Source: Gammaproteobacteria bacterium
Lineage (GTDB): Bacteria; Pseudomonadota; Gammaproteobacteria; Steroidobacterales; Steroidobacteraceae
NCBI GenBank assembly: GCA_003164785.1
Contig: PLUE01000025.1
Coordinates: forward strand, 40,739 to 104,738
Length of the DNA: 64,000 nucleotides
Direction: 5' to 3'
A model generated the notes under the pieces. The model saw only the letters and a program-made list of their open reading frames with translations, did no database searches and had not been told where the DNA came from. Of this stretch, positions 25,846 to 35,039 are shown one piece after another (position 1 is the stretch's first letter; each line of letters starts with the position of its first letter). The translations under genes and the position numbers were made by a program.

Positions 25846-28507
25846 GTTCCGCGTCGAGGCGTTGAGCCTCGCGTTCCGCGTCCGCGTGTCCCGCGGTGCC
25901 CGCCTGGCGCAACAGCGCGAGGGCGGTGTGCCGATCTTGTTTCACGCCCCGGCCCACGTCGTACAACTGGGCGAGCGACACCATGGCGGCGGGATGACCC
26001 GCGTCGGCGGCCAACCGATACCAGCGGGCCGCGTCGAGCCACCCGGCTTCGCTGGTCGCGGTCTCCGCGATGAGACCGCCCAAGGCCAATTGCGCCGAAC
26101 GATGACCGCGCTGTGCAGCGGCGCGATAATGATAGTGCGCCTCGATGTCGTCGGTGGCCGTGCCGAGGCCGCGTCGCAGGCACACGCCGAGATTGTATTG
26201 TGCATCGAGATTGCCCTTCGCCGCGGCGCGCCGGAAGAGGTCCACCGCCTGCGCTTGATCCGCGGGATCAGTGGGCGGCTGCAGCAGCGCCGAGCCCAAT
26301 TGGGTCATCGCGAGCGCATCGCCCTGCATGGCGGCTGCGCTCAGCCAGCGGCGCGCGGATTCGATCGATGCCTCGGTGCCTTCGCCGCGCAGATAAAACT
26401 CGCCCACCGTGCGCTGCGCCTCAGGCGCGCCGCGCTCCGCTGCCTTGAGCCAGAGCTCGAACATCTGCTCCTTCTGGCTGCCGTCCGCCCCGGCCGCCTT
26501 GCGCAACGCCGTCAAGGCCAGCACGGCGCCGGCGTACCCCTGCATCGCGGCTCGCTCGTACCATGTCGCCGCGGCATCCAGATCCACGGGCATGCCCTGA
26601 CCGCGCACCAACGCATCGCCCAGCCACGCCTGCGCGAACGGGTTGCCATTCTGTGCTCCGCGCACCAACCAGCGCGTCGCGAGACGCAAATCCTCGGGCA
26701 CGTGTTTGCCCTCGAGATACACCAGACCGAGCCGCGCCTGCGCGTCGGGATTCCCGCGGGTCGCGCAGGCCGTGAGCAGCCCGACCACGGTGTCGGGCGG
26801 CGGCAGCCCGGAGCCTTTCGCATCGAGTTTGTCGGCGAGCAGCGTGGCGGCGGTAGCGCTGCCGAGCTCGGCGGCCCGCACCAGCCAGCGTATCGCCGCC
26901 GCCTCGTTCGCTTGGACGAACTCGCCGGTGCTGTATTGGCGATGCAGTGCCCAGGCGGCATCGACGTTGCCCTTCTCGGCGGACAGCTCGAGGAAGGCAA
27001 CACCGCGCGAGGCATCCTGCGCCACCCCCAACCCCCGGAAATGCAGGAACGCCAGGTTGTAGCGGCCCGCCTCGGTGCCGTGCACGGCGGCCTGCGCATA
27101 CCAGCGGGCGGCACTGAGATAATCCTGCTGCACTTGCTCGCCGCTCGCATACAGAATGCCCAACTGCAGGCAGGCGGCCCCATTGCCCTTCGCCGCGGCC
27201 TGTCGGTACCAGTCGCGCGCCGCCTTCGGATCGCGCGGCATGCCGAGCCCGCCCAGCTGCAAGGTGCCCAAGTGATACAGCGCATTGGTGTCGCCCAAGG
27301 TGGCCGCGCGCTGAAACCAATCGGCCGCGGCCTGGAAGTCCTGCGGCAACCCGATGCCTTCCGCATACATCGAGCCGAGACGCTCGAACGCGGGCAGGTA
27401 GTTCTGGTCCGCCGCCTTGGCCAACCAGCGTGCCGCCTCGGCGCCGTCTTGCGGCATGCCCTCGCCGCGCAGGTACATCTGGCCGAGCACGTACTGCGCT
27501 TCACCATCCCCTAAGTCGGCGGCCTGCCGGCACAGAATCGCGGCGGTGTTCAAATCCGGATCCGCGCCCGAGCGGAACAGGTACACGAGGTTAACCCACG
27601 CCTTGATATACCCGCGGGTGGCCGCGCGCCGCAGCCAGGTCTCGGCCTGGGAGTGATTCTGCTCGACGCCCCGGCCGCGGCGGTAGAGTTCGCCGAGATA
27701 AAACATCGCGGCCGGTTGACCGGCGGTCCCGGCCTGCTCCAAGAGCGTCGCCGCCCGCGCGTCATCGTGGTTCACGCCCTCGCCGAACAACAGCAGCATG
27801 GCCAGACACAGCTGCGCGGTGGAGTTGCCGCCGGCCGCGCAGGGTTCGAGCAAGGCGATCGCGCGGGCCGGATCGCTGCGTTCGCTGCCATAGGCGCTCG
27901 CCCACAGCATGCCGAGGCCCAGCTGGCCGGCGGAGTTCTCCTGGGCTGCCGCGGCGGCGAACCAGGTCTCGGCCTGATCGAGATCTTTAGGGACCCCTAA
28001 GCCGGTGGCGTACTGGTACCCCAACCGCGCCTTCGCGGGCACATCATCGGCGGCGGCGGCCTGCGCGTTCCAGCGCGCGGCCTGCTCCGGATCCTGCGGG
28101 ACCGCGAGGCCTTGCGGATACAGGCGCTTGAGCAGCGATTCCTGCTGCGGCGAATCGGTGTCCGCACTCTGCTCGAGGCGCAGCAACGCGGCCGGGGTCG
28201 CGGTATCGGGCGCGGCCATGCCGGTGAGATAGATTTCCCCGAGGCGCGCCATGGCCGGTACGTCGCCTTGCTCCGCCGCGCCCCGGTACCAGCGGGTGGC
28301 CTCGACGTAATTCTGCAGCACGCCCTCGCCCCGCTCGTACAGCTGCGCCAGGCGCCATTGGGCTTGGGCCAGACCACCCTCGGCCAGGGCCCGGAACATG
28401 GCGGCGGCGTCGGCCTTCTGGCCCGACTCGTAGGCGGCTTCGGCCCGCTCGAGCGTGGGGGCGCGCTCGCGGCGGAAGGTTTTCGAGAGGAATGACCGGA
28501 TGCTCAT
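25817..28507 (-). CDS. Giant Sel1-repeat protein
   Basis: An 896-residue protein made almost wholly of Sel1-like repeats (TPR relatives of ~36 residues), recognisable by the recurrent pattern A-x-W-Y-x-x-A-A-x-x-G...A-x-x-x-L-G-x-x-Y-x-x-G-x-G-V; roughly twenty copies. No signal peptide or transmembrane segment is visible at the N-terminus, so it is presumed cytoplasmic. Sel1 proteins act as scaffolds for enzyme assemblies and, in several bacteria, in exopolysaccharide regulation (AlgK/ExoR type). Sitting next to the glycan genes, it may scaffold that machinery, which is inference. It is separated by about 100 bases from the Hint gene upstream and overlaps the GT4 gene at its 3' end. Confidence 0.85.
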   Translation of the reverse strand: MSIRSFLSKTFRRERAPTLERAEAAYESGQKADAAAMFRALAEGGLAQAQWRLAQLYERGEGVLQNYVEATRWYRGAAEQGDVPAMARLGEIYLTGMAAPDTATPAALLRLEQSADTDSPQQESLLKRLYPQGLAVPQDPEQAARWNAQAAAADDVPAKARLGYQYATGLGVPKDLDQAETWFAAAAAQENSAGQLGLGMLWASAYGSERSDPARAIALLEPCAAGGNSTAQLCLAMLLLFGEGVNHDDARAATLLEQAGTAGQPAAMFYLGELYRRGRGVEQNHSQAETWLRRAATRGYIKAWVNLVYLFRSGADPDLNTAAILCRQAADLGDGEAQYVLGQMYLRGEGMPQDGAEAARWLAKAADQNYLPAFERLGSMYAEGIGLPQDFQAAADWFQRAATLGDTNALYHLGTLQLGGLGMPRDPKAARDWYRQAAAKGNGAACLQLGILYASGEQVQQDYLSAARWYAQAAVHGTEAGRYNLAFLHFRGLGVAQDASRGVAFLELSAEKGNVDAAWALHRQYSTGEFVQANEAAAIRWLVRAAELGSATAATLLADKLDAKGSGLPPPDTVVGLLTACATRGNPDAQARLGLVYLEGKHVPEDLRLATRWLVRGAQNGNPFAQAWLGDALVRGQGMPVDLDAAATWYERAAMQGYAGAVLALTALRKAAGADGSQKEQMFELWLKAAERGAPEAQRTVGEFYLRGEGTEASIESARRWLSAAAMQGDALAMTQLGSALLQPPTDPADQAQAVDLFRRAAAKGNLDAQYNLGVCLRRGLGTATDDIEAHYHYRAAAQRGHRSAQLALGGLIAETATSEAGWLDAARWYRLAADAGHPAAMVSLAQLYDVGRGVKQDRHTALALLRQAGTAGHADAEREAQRLDAELKKPEFAGP

Positions 28508-28609
28508 CGGATCCAGTGTACACCGGGCGCCGTCTCTGACCGAAGGCCGACAGCGCGCGCTCGCGCACTGCCGCCATCGTGGGCGCCCGGGATTGCGCCG
28601 GCAGCCTCG

Positions 28610-29245
28610 TTAGAAGCTCGAGCGGGCAACCGCGCGAAAATACGAGTTCAAAAAGCCGGCACGATTCGTCAAGCGCCGGCGCACGGCATCGAGCTCCCAT
28701 CCCTCCTCGAGACGCGGCGCGCACAATTGCGCCGGGTGGCGGATCGCGCCCGGATAGCGGCGGTGATAGTCGGCCGCGTTGTCGAACAGGTCCCGGCACC
28801 CATCGTCGACGAAACTTTCCGCGGGTGCGCCCTCCGCGAAGATCACCGCATGGGCGGCCAATTCCAGATGGAAGTACGTGACTTCATCCAGCGCTGACTC
28901 TTGCACGATGGACAGGCCATTGACGAGATCGCGCGCGGCGACGAGCATGCCGTCCACATACAGGGCATGGTTGGGCGACACCCACAGATCGCGGCGCGGC
29001 GAGCGTCCCTCGAGCGCGCCCGCCGCAATCCGGATCGGCAGCACGGCCTTGTTGCCGCGCAGCAAGCCCCGCGAATAACTGCGATAGCCGACCCACCGAA
29101 TCCGCTCCTCGCCGATGGCGGTGGTCACATGATCGCCGATCGACAAGCATTCGATCGCTGCCTCGCCGCGCTCCGTCCGGATGCGCGTGCCACGGCGGTA
29201 GCAGGCGACTTGTGGCTGACGATCGATGGTCGTGTTGGTCGACAT
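28610..29245 (-). CDS. Free-standing Hint-domain protein
   Basis: A 211-residue protein whose residues ~14-165 match the Hint_2 (hedgehog/intein-type) self-cleavage domain: CYRRGTRIRTERGEAAIECLS at the N-terminal edge with a Cys at the splice position, then VGYRSYSR, DLWVSPNHALYVDG (the conserved His block) and FHLELAAHAVIFAEGAPAESF. Such domains usually sit behind RTX or other large secreted repeats and cut or re-ligate the chain. Here there is almost no N-terminal extein (about 13 residues) and a helical C-terminal tail of about 45 residues. It could act in trans or be a domain separated from its partner. It lies between the Sel1 and HTH-TPR genes. Confidence 0.8.
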   Translation of the reverse strand: MSTNTTIDRQPQVACYRRGTRIRTERGEAAIECLSIGDHVTTAIGEERIRWVGYRSYSRGLLRGNKAVLPIRIAAGALEGRSPRRDLWVSPNHALYVDGMLVAARDLVNGLSIVQESALDEVTYFHLELAAHAVIFAEGAPAESFVDDGCRDLFDNAADYHRRYPGAIRHPAQLCAPRLEEGWELDAVRRRLTNRAGFLNSYFRAVARSSF

Positions 29246-29351
29246 GGCGGCGGCCTCGTACAGGGATGTAGGTGCCTAAAATCTGCGGCTCCATTGCGCC
29301 GCGATCAACGAGAATTAGCGGACAAACCCGGACATCAGCGGACAGTGGACG

Positions 29352-30755
29352 TCAATGCAACCGCGCCACGATCGGCCGGACCTGCGGCCTGTTGCGATAA
29401 TCGGCCAACTCAGGATCCGAGCGCAGGCCCGGCAGGTGGTGATCGTGTTGCGCCTCGGCGATCGCCAGCCAATGGGCGACGCCCTCGTCATCACCGGCGA
29501 GGGCGCGATAGCGTGCGATGACCACGGGCGATCCGGCGCCGTGCTCCCAGGCCTGCGTCGCGCTCGCCGTCAATTGGTCCAACAGGGCGGCCCGGCCGCC
29601 GGCGAGGTACTGCCGCTCGGCCACGTCCAGACTGGCGAGGGCATCGGCCTGGCCGCGCAACTCGGCGGCGAGGCGCGCCTCGCGCAGAAAATCCGCGTCG
29701 CGCGACAGGACCAGGTACGCGCGCGCGAGGTAGGCGTGCCAGGACAGGAAGCTCGGGTCGATCTTGACCATGCGCTCGAGGGTCGCCAGTCCTTGGGTGC
29801 GGTATCCAGCTATGAATTGCAGCCAGCCTTCGTCCGCCACGATGGCGCGGTTGCCCGGATCGAGTTCCCGGGCCCGTCCGATCATCTGCAAGGACTTGGC
29901 GAAATCGCCGTGTGACACGAGCGCGGTCGCGTACCAATGAAATGCATTCGCCGCGGTGGGATCGAGTCGCAGCGCCGTCTCGAACGCACGAAACGCCCGC
30001 GGCCAGTCGCCCTCCCACCAGAACGCGATGAACGCCTGATCGAGCCACGCATCAGCCAGGTGCGGATCGAGGTTGATCGCGGCGCGCGCCGCCTTCGCCG
30101 CTTCGGGATACGCGGCGTCATCTGGGACATTGCCGAACTGGCGGATGAGGAGGTAGGTGTCGGCGAGACCGCTCCAGGCGGCCGCCGTCCGCGGATACAA
30201 CTCGACGACCCGGCGAAAGTCGCGCTGGGCGGCGGCCAAACCGTCCGGCGTGCGCGTGGCGAGCTCGAACCGCGCCCTCAGCATCGTCTCGTGCGCCTCG
30301 CGATTGAGGCCGACGTCGGTGCGCGGGACCTCCGGCCGCCTCCCATGGGTCATGGAAACCACCCCGGCCGCGGCCAGGCTGACGATCACCACCGAGGCCA
30401 CGGTCTGCAGCCAGCGGCGCCGCGATGTGGCCCCGGTGCCGCCGGGCGCAACGCCGGCGGTCTCGATGGGGAGTTCCGTGGCCGGTTCGCCGCCGGCAAT
30501 CGCCGCGGCCGCGGCCGGCAACCCGGGCATCTCGGCTCGCGTCTCGGTCGGCAGCGCGCGCAGCCACGCCGCCAATTCATCGGCATGCGCCCACACCGAG
30601 CTTCTGGTGCCGCCGGGAACGCGGTACACCGGCAGAGCCCGATAGACTTCCCAACGCCGTGCGGTCCGTTCCGTGCAACTGAGGAACTGACCGATCGATT
30701 TCCAGCCGACCAAGCGCTTCGGATGCACGCTGAGCCGGCCCAGTGCAGAATCCAT
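29352..30755 (-). CDS. Membrane-anchored HTH-TPR protein
   Basis: A 467-residue protein. The ATG at 30755 is chosen because it has a GGAAG site; the longer frame to 30872 lacks one. Residues ~15-65 (KRLVGWKSIGQFLSCTERTARRWEVYRALPVYR) look like a MerR/excisionase-type winged helix-turn-helix. An Arg-Arg-flanked hydrophobic stretch near residues 110-135 is a single membrane helix. From ~150 on, TPR repeats (AWSGLADTYLLIRQ, AFHWYATALVSHGD, ARAYLVLSRD) face the periplasm. This CadC-like layout suggests a transcription factor in the membrane with a periplasmic sensing part. It is divergent from the beta-helix gene at 31294, which is a candidate target. Confidence 0.75.
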   Translation of the reverse strand: MDSALGRLSVHPKRLVGWKSIGQFLSCTERTARRWEVYRALPVYRVPGGTRSSVWAHADELAAWLRALPTETRAEMPGLPAAAAAIAGGEPATELPIETAGVAPGGTGATSRRRWLQTVASVVIVSLAAAGVVSMTHGRRPEVPRTDVGLNREAHETMLRARFELATRTPDGLAAAQRDFRRVVELYPRTAAAWSGLADTYLLIRQFGNVPDDAAYPEAAKAARAAINLDPHLADAWLDQAFIAFWWEGDWPRAFRAFETALRLDPTAANAFHWYATALVSHGDFAKSLQMIGRARELDPGNRAIVADEGWLQFIAGYRTQGLATLERMVKIDPSFLSWHAYLARAYLVLSRDADFLREARLAAELRGQADALASLDVAERQYLAGGRAALLDQLTASATQAWEHGAGSPVVIARYRALAGDDEGVAHWLAIAEAQHDHHLPGLRSDPELADYRNRPQVRPIVARLH

Positions 30756-31054
30756 GGCGCGTCTTCCTTCCTGGTGAGTCGATCCCTGGACCAAGAGCCG
30801 CGCTGACAATTGCGCGTTGTTTTGATCGATGGTAATCCCACCCCTGAATCTAAGCAACGGCATTGCCGCCATGTAGGTCGTTTATCCGACCGTTTTTAAA
30901 TATCACGCGCATATCGGGCGTAAATATCTTCTTGGCGCCCAAATCGGCCCGCTGGCCCCCATCGACGCGTCGGTTGGCTCACCGCAGGACATCGAACACC
31001 CCGTTGATCAGATCCTCATCGAGGCTAAGTTCGCGTGCGTGACGATCGGCATCA

Positions 31055-31070
31055 TGTGACGTGCGTCACA
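31055..31070. promoter_or_regulatory. Perfect CRP/Clp-type binding site
   Basis: TGTGACGTGCGTCACA is an exact TGTGA-N6-TCACA palindrome, the consensus of CRP and of the related Clp proteins that control exopolysaccharide in xanthomonads. It lies about 225-240 bases upstream of the beta-helix gene and 300 bases upstream of the divergent HTH-TPR gene. Which promoter it serves is unknown. Confidence 0.7.
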
Positions 31071-31240
31071 CGCATCGATGCTTTCTCGATACATCGCTCA
31101 CACATCTCGACGAGCAACGCATCAGCCGTCGCATTCGCCCTGTGCGGACCCGGCGACAGCGACTCGATGAATCAGTGACGCAGTGGTCACCCGCGTACCT
31201 GCGATGTCTCCAATGTCATACAGCTTGTTGCCTTGACTCA

Positions 31241-31255
31241 GTGACGTATCGTCAC
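31241..31255. promoter_or_regulatory. Perfect 6-base inverted repeat GTGACG-TAT-CGTCAC
   Basis: The arms at 31241-31246 and 31250-31255 are perfectly complementary, 39 bases before the ATG of the beta-helix gene, so in or next to its promoter. They use the same half-site as the CRP-type box at 31055 but with one base more between the halves. Candidate operator. Confidence 0.5.
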
Positions 31256-31293
31256 CTCATAGATTCATGCCTGACAATTTCGATGAGGTGCCT

Positions 31294-33051
31294 ATGTTTT
31301 CATTCTTATTTCAACGTCGGATCGAGTGTGCGCAACGGCTCTCATTGGCCTGTCTGCTCGCAGGCTTCGTTCTGACTCTCTTGACGTCCCATCACGCCTA
31401 CGCCGCGTCTTCCAAATCCATCCGCGAGTGGGTGTCGTGCACGGGAACGAGCGACGACACGTCGGGCGCCATCAAGGCCTTTGCGGCCGCGAAGTCGAAC
31501 GCCTTCACCCTGGTGGTGGATTGCCCGGTGTTTCTGCACTCGGGACTGGCGATCGATCGTGGCATCTTCATCGACAGCAATACGACGGTGACCTTCAGCG
31601 GCGCGGGCAAATTCATCGTCGACAACATGTTCCACCCCGCATTCGTCATCGCGAACTCCAGCAACATCACCCTGACCGACTGGAATGTCGTGTGGAACAG
31701 CAGCGTGTCGATCAACCCGGATGTCGGTGGTTATGAACTCGCGGGCAAGTTCGTCACATCGGGGGGCAGCACGCAGCCGGCCGGCGCCTTCAACGACTTG
31801 ATTCTCACCCCGTGGCTCGCGGCCAATCGCGCGGTCACCTTCAACAACAACGACGGCTGGATCAAATCCATCTGGTCGGGCGGCGTCGATCCGATGGCGG
31901 TCTTCTTCTTCACGGGCGACACGTCGAACGTCGTCATCAGCGGCATGACGCTCGGAGTGCCCGCCAAATCCGGTGCGCATACCTTCCTGCCCATGGCGTT
32001 CGCAATGACGCCGAACTGGAAGAGCCATCAGAGCCTCAACGGCAAGACGCCGCACACCGCCGTATACGCGGCCGTTCCCCACAACCTGACGTTCTCGAAC
32101 ATCACCTTGGACGGAACACTCATGGGATGGCAGGGCAACGTGCAGGACTCGATGTTCGAGAACATCACCTCGAAGCGCTACTCCGACTTGCAGGACTCCT
32201 CCGGCAAGAACGTGGGTGGCATCGGCAAATGGTTTCCGCCGCCGCACCTCCTCTACCTGAACTACATCTACAGCGGTGACCCGAAGCTGTTCAACTCGAA
32301 CATCCATATCGAGAACGTGAAGGACCTGGGCCCGCGCCTCGGCGTGGCACGCGACAAGGGCGGCGACGACACCCAGAGCGGCTACGCACTATCGCTCAAG
32401 CTCGGTTGCGACGACTGCAGCGTGAACGACTACACGTCGGCCCGCCCGGACGGCTTCATGGACCTTCTCCCGTCCAACAACCTGACGGTGAGCAACGTCA
32501 CCGCGACCTTCAACTCCGAGTTCATCAACTACGTCTATCCCGCCGGTATTCGTTTCCCGCTGCCGGGGTACACCAACGTCAAGTTCGAGAACGTGACATT
32601 GGTGGATACCGCGCCCGTCGCCCTCAGGGGACAAATCGGGAATTTCGTGAACACGACGAATGTCGGCTTCGTGTTCTCGAACGTCTCCGTGAATATGATT
32701 CGTTGGGGCGGTTCGGACCTTCCGCTCCCCGTCATCGGTGGCACCAACAACGATGTGGCCCTCGACTTCGACATGGCTGACCAGTCGCTGCAGGTCAAGT
32801 ACCATCTCTTGGACACCGTCTCCACCACCTTCTCGGGCCCCTCCGCGCCGGTCAAAGCGGGCGCGACCACGGTGCTGACCTGGTCATCGCGCGGTGCCAA
32901 CAGCTGCACCGCAAGCGGCGGCTGGTCCGGCAGCGTCGGCACCAACGGCACGCGGTCGATCAAAGCCGCGACCGGCAGCAGTTCGTACAGTCTGGCCTGC
33001 CGGAACTCCGCGCACGCGGCCAACACGGCGGTGCAGGTGAGCACGAACTAA
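31294..33051 (+). CDS. Secreted beta-helix protein with C-terminal Ig-like domain
   Basis: The ATG at 31294 is chosen for its GAGGTG ribosome site; the ATG at 31267 has none. A Sec signal peptide (hydrophobic SLACLLAGFVLTLLTSHHAYA) ends near residue 40 at AYA-AS. The body opens with WVSCTGTSDDTSGAIKAF and continues with Asn-rich turns of a GH28/pectate-lyase-type right-handed parallel beta-helix to ~residue 500. The last ~75 residues (VLTWSSRGANSCTASGGW, SYSLACRNS) form an Ig-like/PKD-type domain common in secreted proteobacterial hydrolases. Likely a periplasmic or extracellular polysaccharide-modifying enzyme or adhesin. It is the second beta-helix protein of the region. It converges on rfbB with 28 bases between. 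Regulation through the GTGAC repeats upstream is likely. Confidence 0.75.
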   Translation: MFSFLFQRRIECAQRLSLACLLAGFVLTLLTSHHAYAASSKSIREWVSCTGTSDDTSGAIKAFAAAKSNAFTLVVDCPVFLHSGLAIDRGIFIDSNTTVTFSGAGKFIVDNMFHPAFVIANSSNITLTDWNVVWNSSVSINPDVGGYELAGKFVTSGGSTQPAGAFNDLILTPWLAANRAVTFNNNDGWIKSIWSGGVDPMAVFFFTGDTSNVVISGMTLGVPAKSGAHTFLPMAFAMTPNWKSHQSLNGKTPHTAVYAAVPHNLTFSNITLDGTLMGWQGNVQDSMFENITSKRYSDLQDSSGKNVGGIGKWFPPPHLLYLNYIYSGDPKLFNSNIHIENVKDLGPRLGVARDKGGDDTQSGYALSLKLGCDDCSVNDYTSARPDGFMDLLPSNNLTVSNVTATFNSEFINYVYPAGIRFPLPGYTNVKFENVTLVDTAPVALRGQIGNFVNTTNVGFVFSNVSVNMIRWGGSDLPLPVIGGTNNDVALDFDMADQSLQVKYHLLDTVSTTFSGPSAPVKAGATTVLTWSSRGANSCTASGGWSGSVGTNGTRSIKAATGSSSYSLACRNSAHAANTAVQVSTN

Positions 33052-33079
33052 ATCGATTCGAGGCAGCCACCCCGCCGTG

Positions 33080-34192
33080 CTACGCCGCGTAGTTCTTCTT
33101 CACCCACGCCGCATAATCCCGGCCCAGCAACGCCTGCCACCAGGCTTGATCCGACAGATACCACTCGAGCGTCGCGCGGATGCCCGTCGCGAAATCCCGT
33201 CCCGGCGCATAGCCGAGCTCCCGGGCCGCCTTGGCATAGTTGATCGCATAGCGCCGGTCGTGGCCGAGGCGATCGCGCACATGGGTGATGAGATCCATGG
33301 CCTTCCTGCCCGACACCGCCGGGGATGAGGGAAAGGCCTTCGCGAGGTCGGGACGCTGGCTCAACTGCTCGTCGACCAGATCGCACAGGGTCTTCACGAT
33401 GGTGATGTTCGTGGTCTCGCTGTTGCCGCCCACGTTGTACACCTCGCCCGCCTTGCCGTCGGTGATCGCAAGCGCGATCGCCTGGCAATGGTCGGCCACG
33501 TGCAGCCAGTCGCGCACCTGGAGCCCATCGCCGTAGACGGGCAGCGGCTTGCCGTGCAGGATGTTGATGATGATGAGCGGAATCAACTTCTCGGGAAACT
33601 GATACGGACCGTAGTTGTTCGAGCAGTTGGTGACCGTGGTGTTGAGCCCGTAGGTCTCGTGATAGGCGCGCACCAGATGATCGGACGACGCCTTGGTCGC
33701 CGAATACGGGGAATTCGGCGCGTACGGGGTTTCCTCGTGAAACGGCTCGTCGTCGGGACCGAGCGAGCCATATACCTCGTCGGTGGAGACATGGTGGAAG
33801 CGATGGGTGGCAACCGGCTTCTTGTCGAGCCACAGCGCCTTCGCGGCCTTCAGCAGGGAGTGCGTCCCCACGATATTGGTGCGGATGAAATCGTCCGGCC
33901 CGAGGATCGACCGATCGACGTGAGACTCGGCGGCAAAGTGCGCGATGGTGTCGATCCGATGCGTCTCCATCAGGCGCTTCACGGCCGCCTCGTCGCAGAT
34001 GTCGCCGTGCACGAACGCATAGCGCGGATCGCTCTCGAGGCCCTTCAGGTTGTCGATGTTGCCCGCATAGGTGAGGGCGTCCAGGACGACGACCTTGCCC
34101 TGCTGCGTGGTCGCCAGCCAGTGGCGCACGAAGTTGGCGCCGATGAAGCCGGCGCCGCCGGTGATCAAGACATTATTGGGCTCGAAGCTCAT
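33080..34192 (-). CDS. rfbB: dTDP-glucose 4,6-dehydratase
   Basis: Second step of dTDP-L-rhamnose synthesis: dTDP-glucose to dTDP-4-keto-6-deoxyglucose, NAD-dependent, cytoplasmic. Visible: the Rossmann ITGGAGFIGANFVRHW at residues 8-23, the HFAAESHVDRS loop, STDEVYGS, and the catalytic YSATKASSDHLV (YxxxK). 370 residues is slightly above the family norm of ~350. It is the last gene of the rfbACDB operon; its ATG lies 20 bases inside the end of rfbD. With rfbA, C and D it provides dTDP-rhamnose for the glycosyltransferases of this region. Confidence 0.95.
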   Translation of the reverse strand: MSFEPNNVLITGGAGFIGANFVRHWLATTQQGKVVVLDALTYAGNIDNLKGLESDPRYAFVHGDICDEAAVKRLMETHRIDTIAHFAAESHVDRSILGPDDFIRTNIVGTHSLLKAAKALWLDKKPVATHRFHHVSTDEVYGSLGPDDEPFHEETPYAPNSPYSATKASSDHLVRAYHETYGLNTTVTNCSNNYGPYQFPEKLIPLIIINILHGKPLPVYGDGLQVRDWLHVADHCQAIALAITDGKAGEVYNVGGNSETTNITIVKTLCDLVDEQLSQRPDLAKAFPSSPAVSGRKAMDLITHVRDRLGHDRRYAINYAKAARELGYAPGRDFATGIRATLEWYLSDQAWWQALLGRDYAAWVKKNYAA

Positions 34193-35039
34193 CCAACATC
34201 ATCCTTAAGTTATGTCGCCAGTGTTGGGCCGGGTATGCCACGGCCGAACGGGTAGAGTCCGTATTGAGTACGCTGAACGTCGGACGCCGCGCGGGCGTCG
34301 GATATGCGCTGGTCGGGATGGGAATCACCGGCACCGCGTGGGTCAGGAGCCCCCGCGCCAATCCCTCTTCCTGGATGGCGACCGCGAAATCGTACCAGCT
34401 CGCCACGCCCAAGTCGGTCCAATGATAGATGCCCGGGGTGGCATTCGAATCGATGAGCCCCCAGATCGCGTGCGCGATGCCGACCGCCCAGGTGGGCGTG
34501 CCGATCTGATCGCACACCACCCGCACTTCGGGCCGCTCGCGCATGAGTCGCAGCATGGTCAACACGAAATTCTTGCCCGTCGAGGCATAGACCCACGCGG
34601 TACGCAGCAAGATCGGATTGCCGCCCGGCGCGAACGCCTCGAATTCGCCGGCGAGCTTGGTGACGCCGTACACGCTCAAGGGGTTGGTGCGATCGGTGGG
34701 CAGGTACGCCACGTTCGCGTTGCCGTCGAACACGAAATCGGTGGAAATATGCACCAGCCGGGCCGCACCGGCCAGCGCCGCGCGCGCCAGAATGCCCACC
34801 GCGGTGGCGTTGATCTGCTGCGCCAGCGCCGGTTCCTTTTCCGCGAGGTCGACTGCCGTGTAGGCGGCGCCGTTGATGATCCAGTCGAACCCTTGACCCA
34901 CCATCGCGTCCGTGACCGCCGCCGCGTCGGTGATATCGAGATCCAGTTGGGTCTTGACGATCAAGGCATGGGCCGCCGGCACCGTGGATGCCAGCGCGCT
35001 CGCCACCTGACCGCCGCCGCCGACCACCAGCACCCTCAC
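34173..35039 (-). CDS. rfbD: dTDP-4-dehydrorhamnose reductase
   Basis: Last step of dTDP-L-rhamnose synthesis, NADPH-dependent reduction of the 4-keto sugar. Start: a GTG at 35039 that overlaps the rfbC stop as GTGA, giving 288 residues with VRVLVVGGGGQVASAL at the N-terminus; the longer frame lies in rfbC. Other motifs: INGAAYTAVDLAE, HISTDFVFDG, YGVTKLAGE (catalytic YxxxK), RTAWVY. Overlaps rfbB by 20 bases. Confidence 0.94.
   Translation of the reverse strand: MRVLVVGGGGQVASALASTVPAAHALIVKTQLDLDITDAAAVTDAMVGQGFDWIINGAAYTAVDLAEKEPALAQQINATAVGILARAALAGAARLVHISTDFVFDGNANVAYLPTDRTNPLSVYGVTKLAGEFEAFAPGGNPILLRTAWVYASTGKNFVLTMLRLMRERPEVRVVCDQIGTPTWAVGIAHAIWGLIDSNATPGIYHWTDLGVASWYDFAVAIQEEGLARGLLTHAVPVIPIPTSAYPTPARRPTFSVLNTDSTRSAVAYPAQHWRHNLRMMLDELRAQ

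Larger units (their letters stand above)
30756..31293. other. Divergent intergenic region with regulatory repeats
   Basis: About 540 bases without a convincing gene, between the HTH-TPR gene and the secreted beta-helix gene. It holds three GTGAC...GTCAC inverted repeats: 31055-31070 (CRP-type), 31175-31190 (spacer eight between GTGA and TCAC) and 31241-31255 (spacer seven). No open frame with a ribosome site was seen. Confidence 0.6.

Noticed and set aside
30876..30900. GGTCG/CGACC stem followed by five T, terminator-like
   Set aside because: Stem of only five bases, and no rightward gene upstream for it to end.
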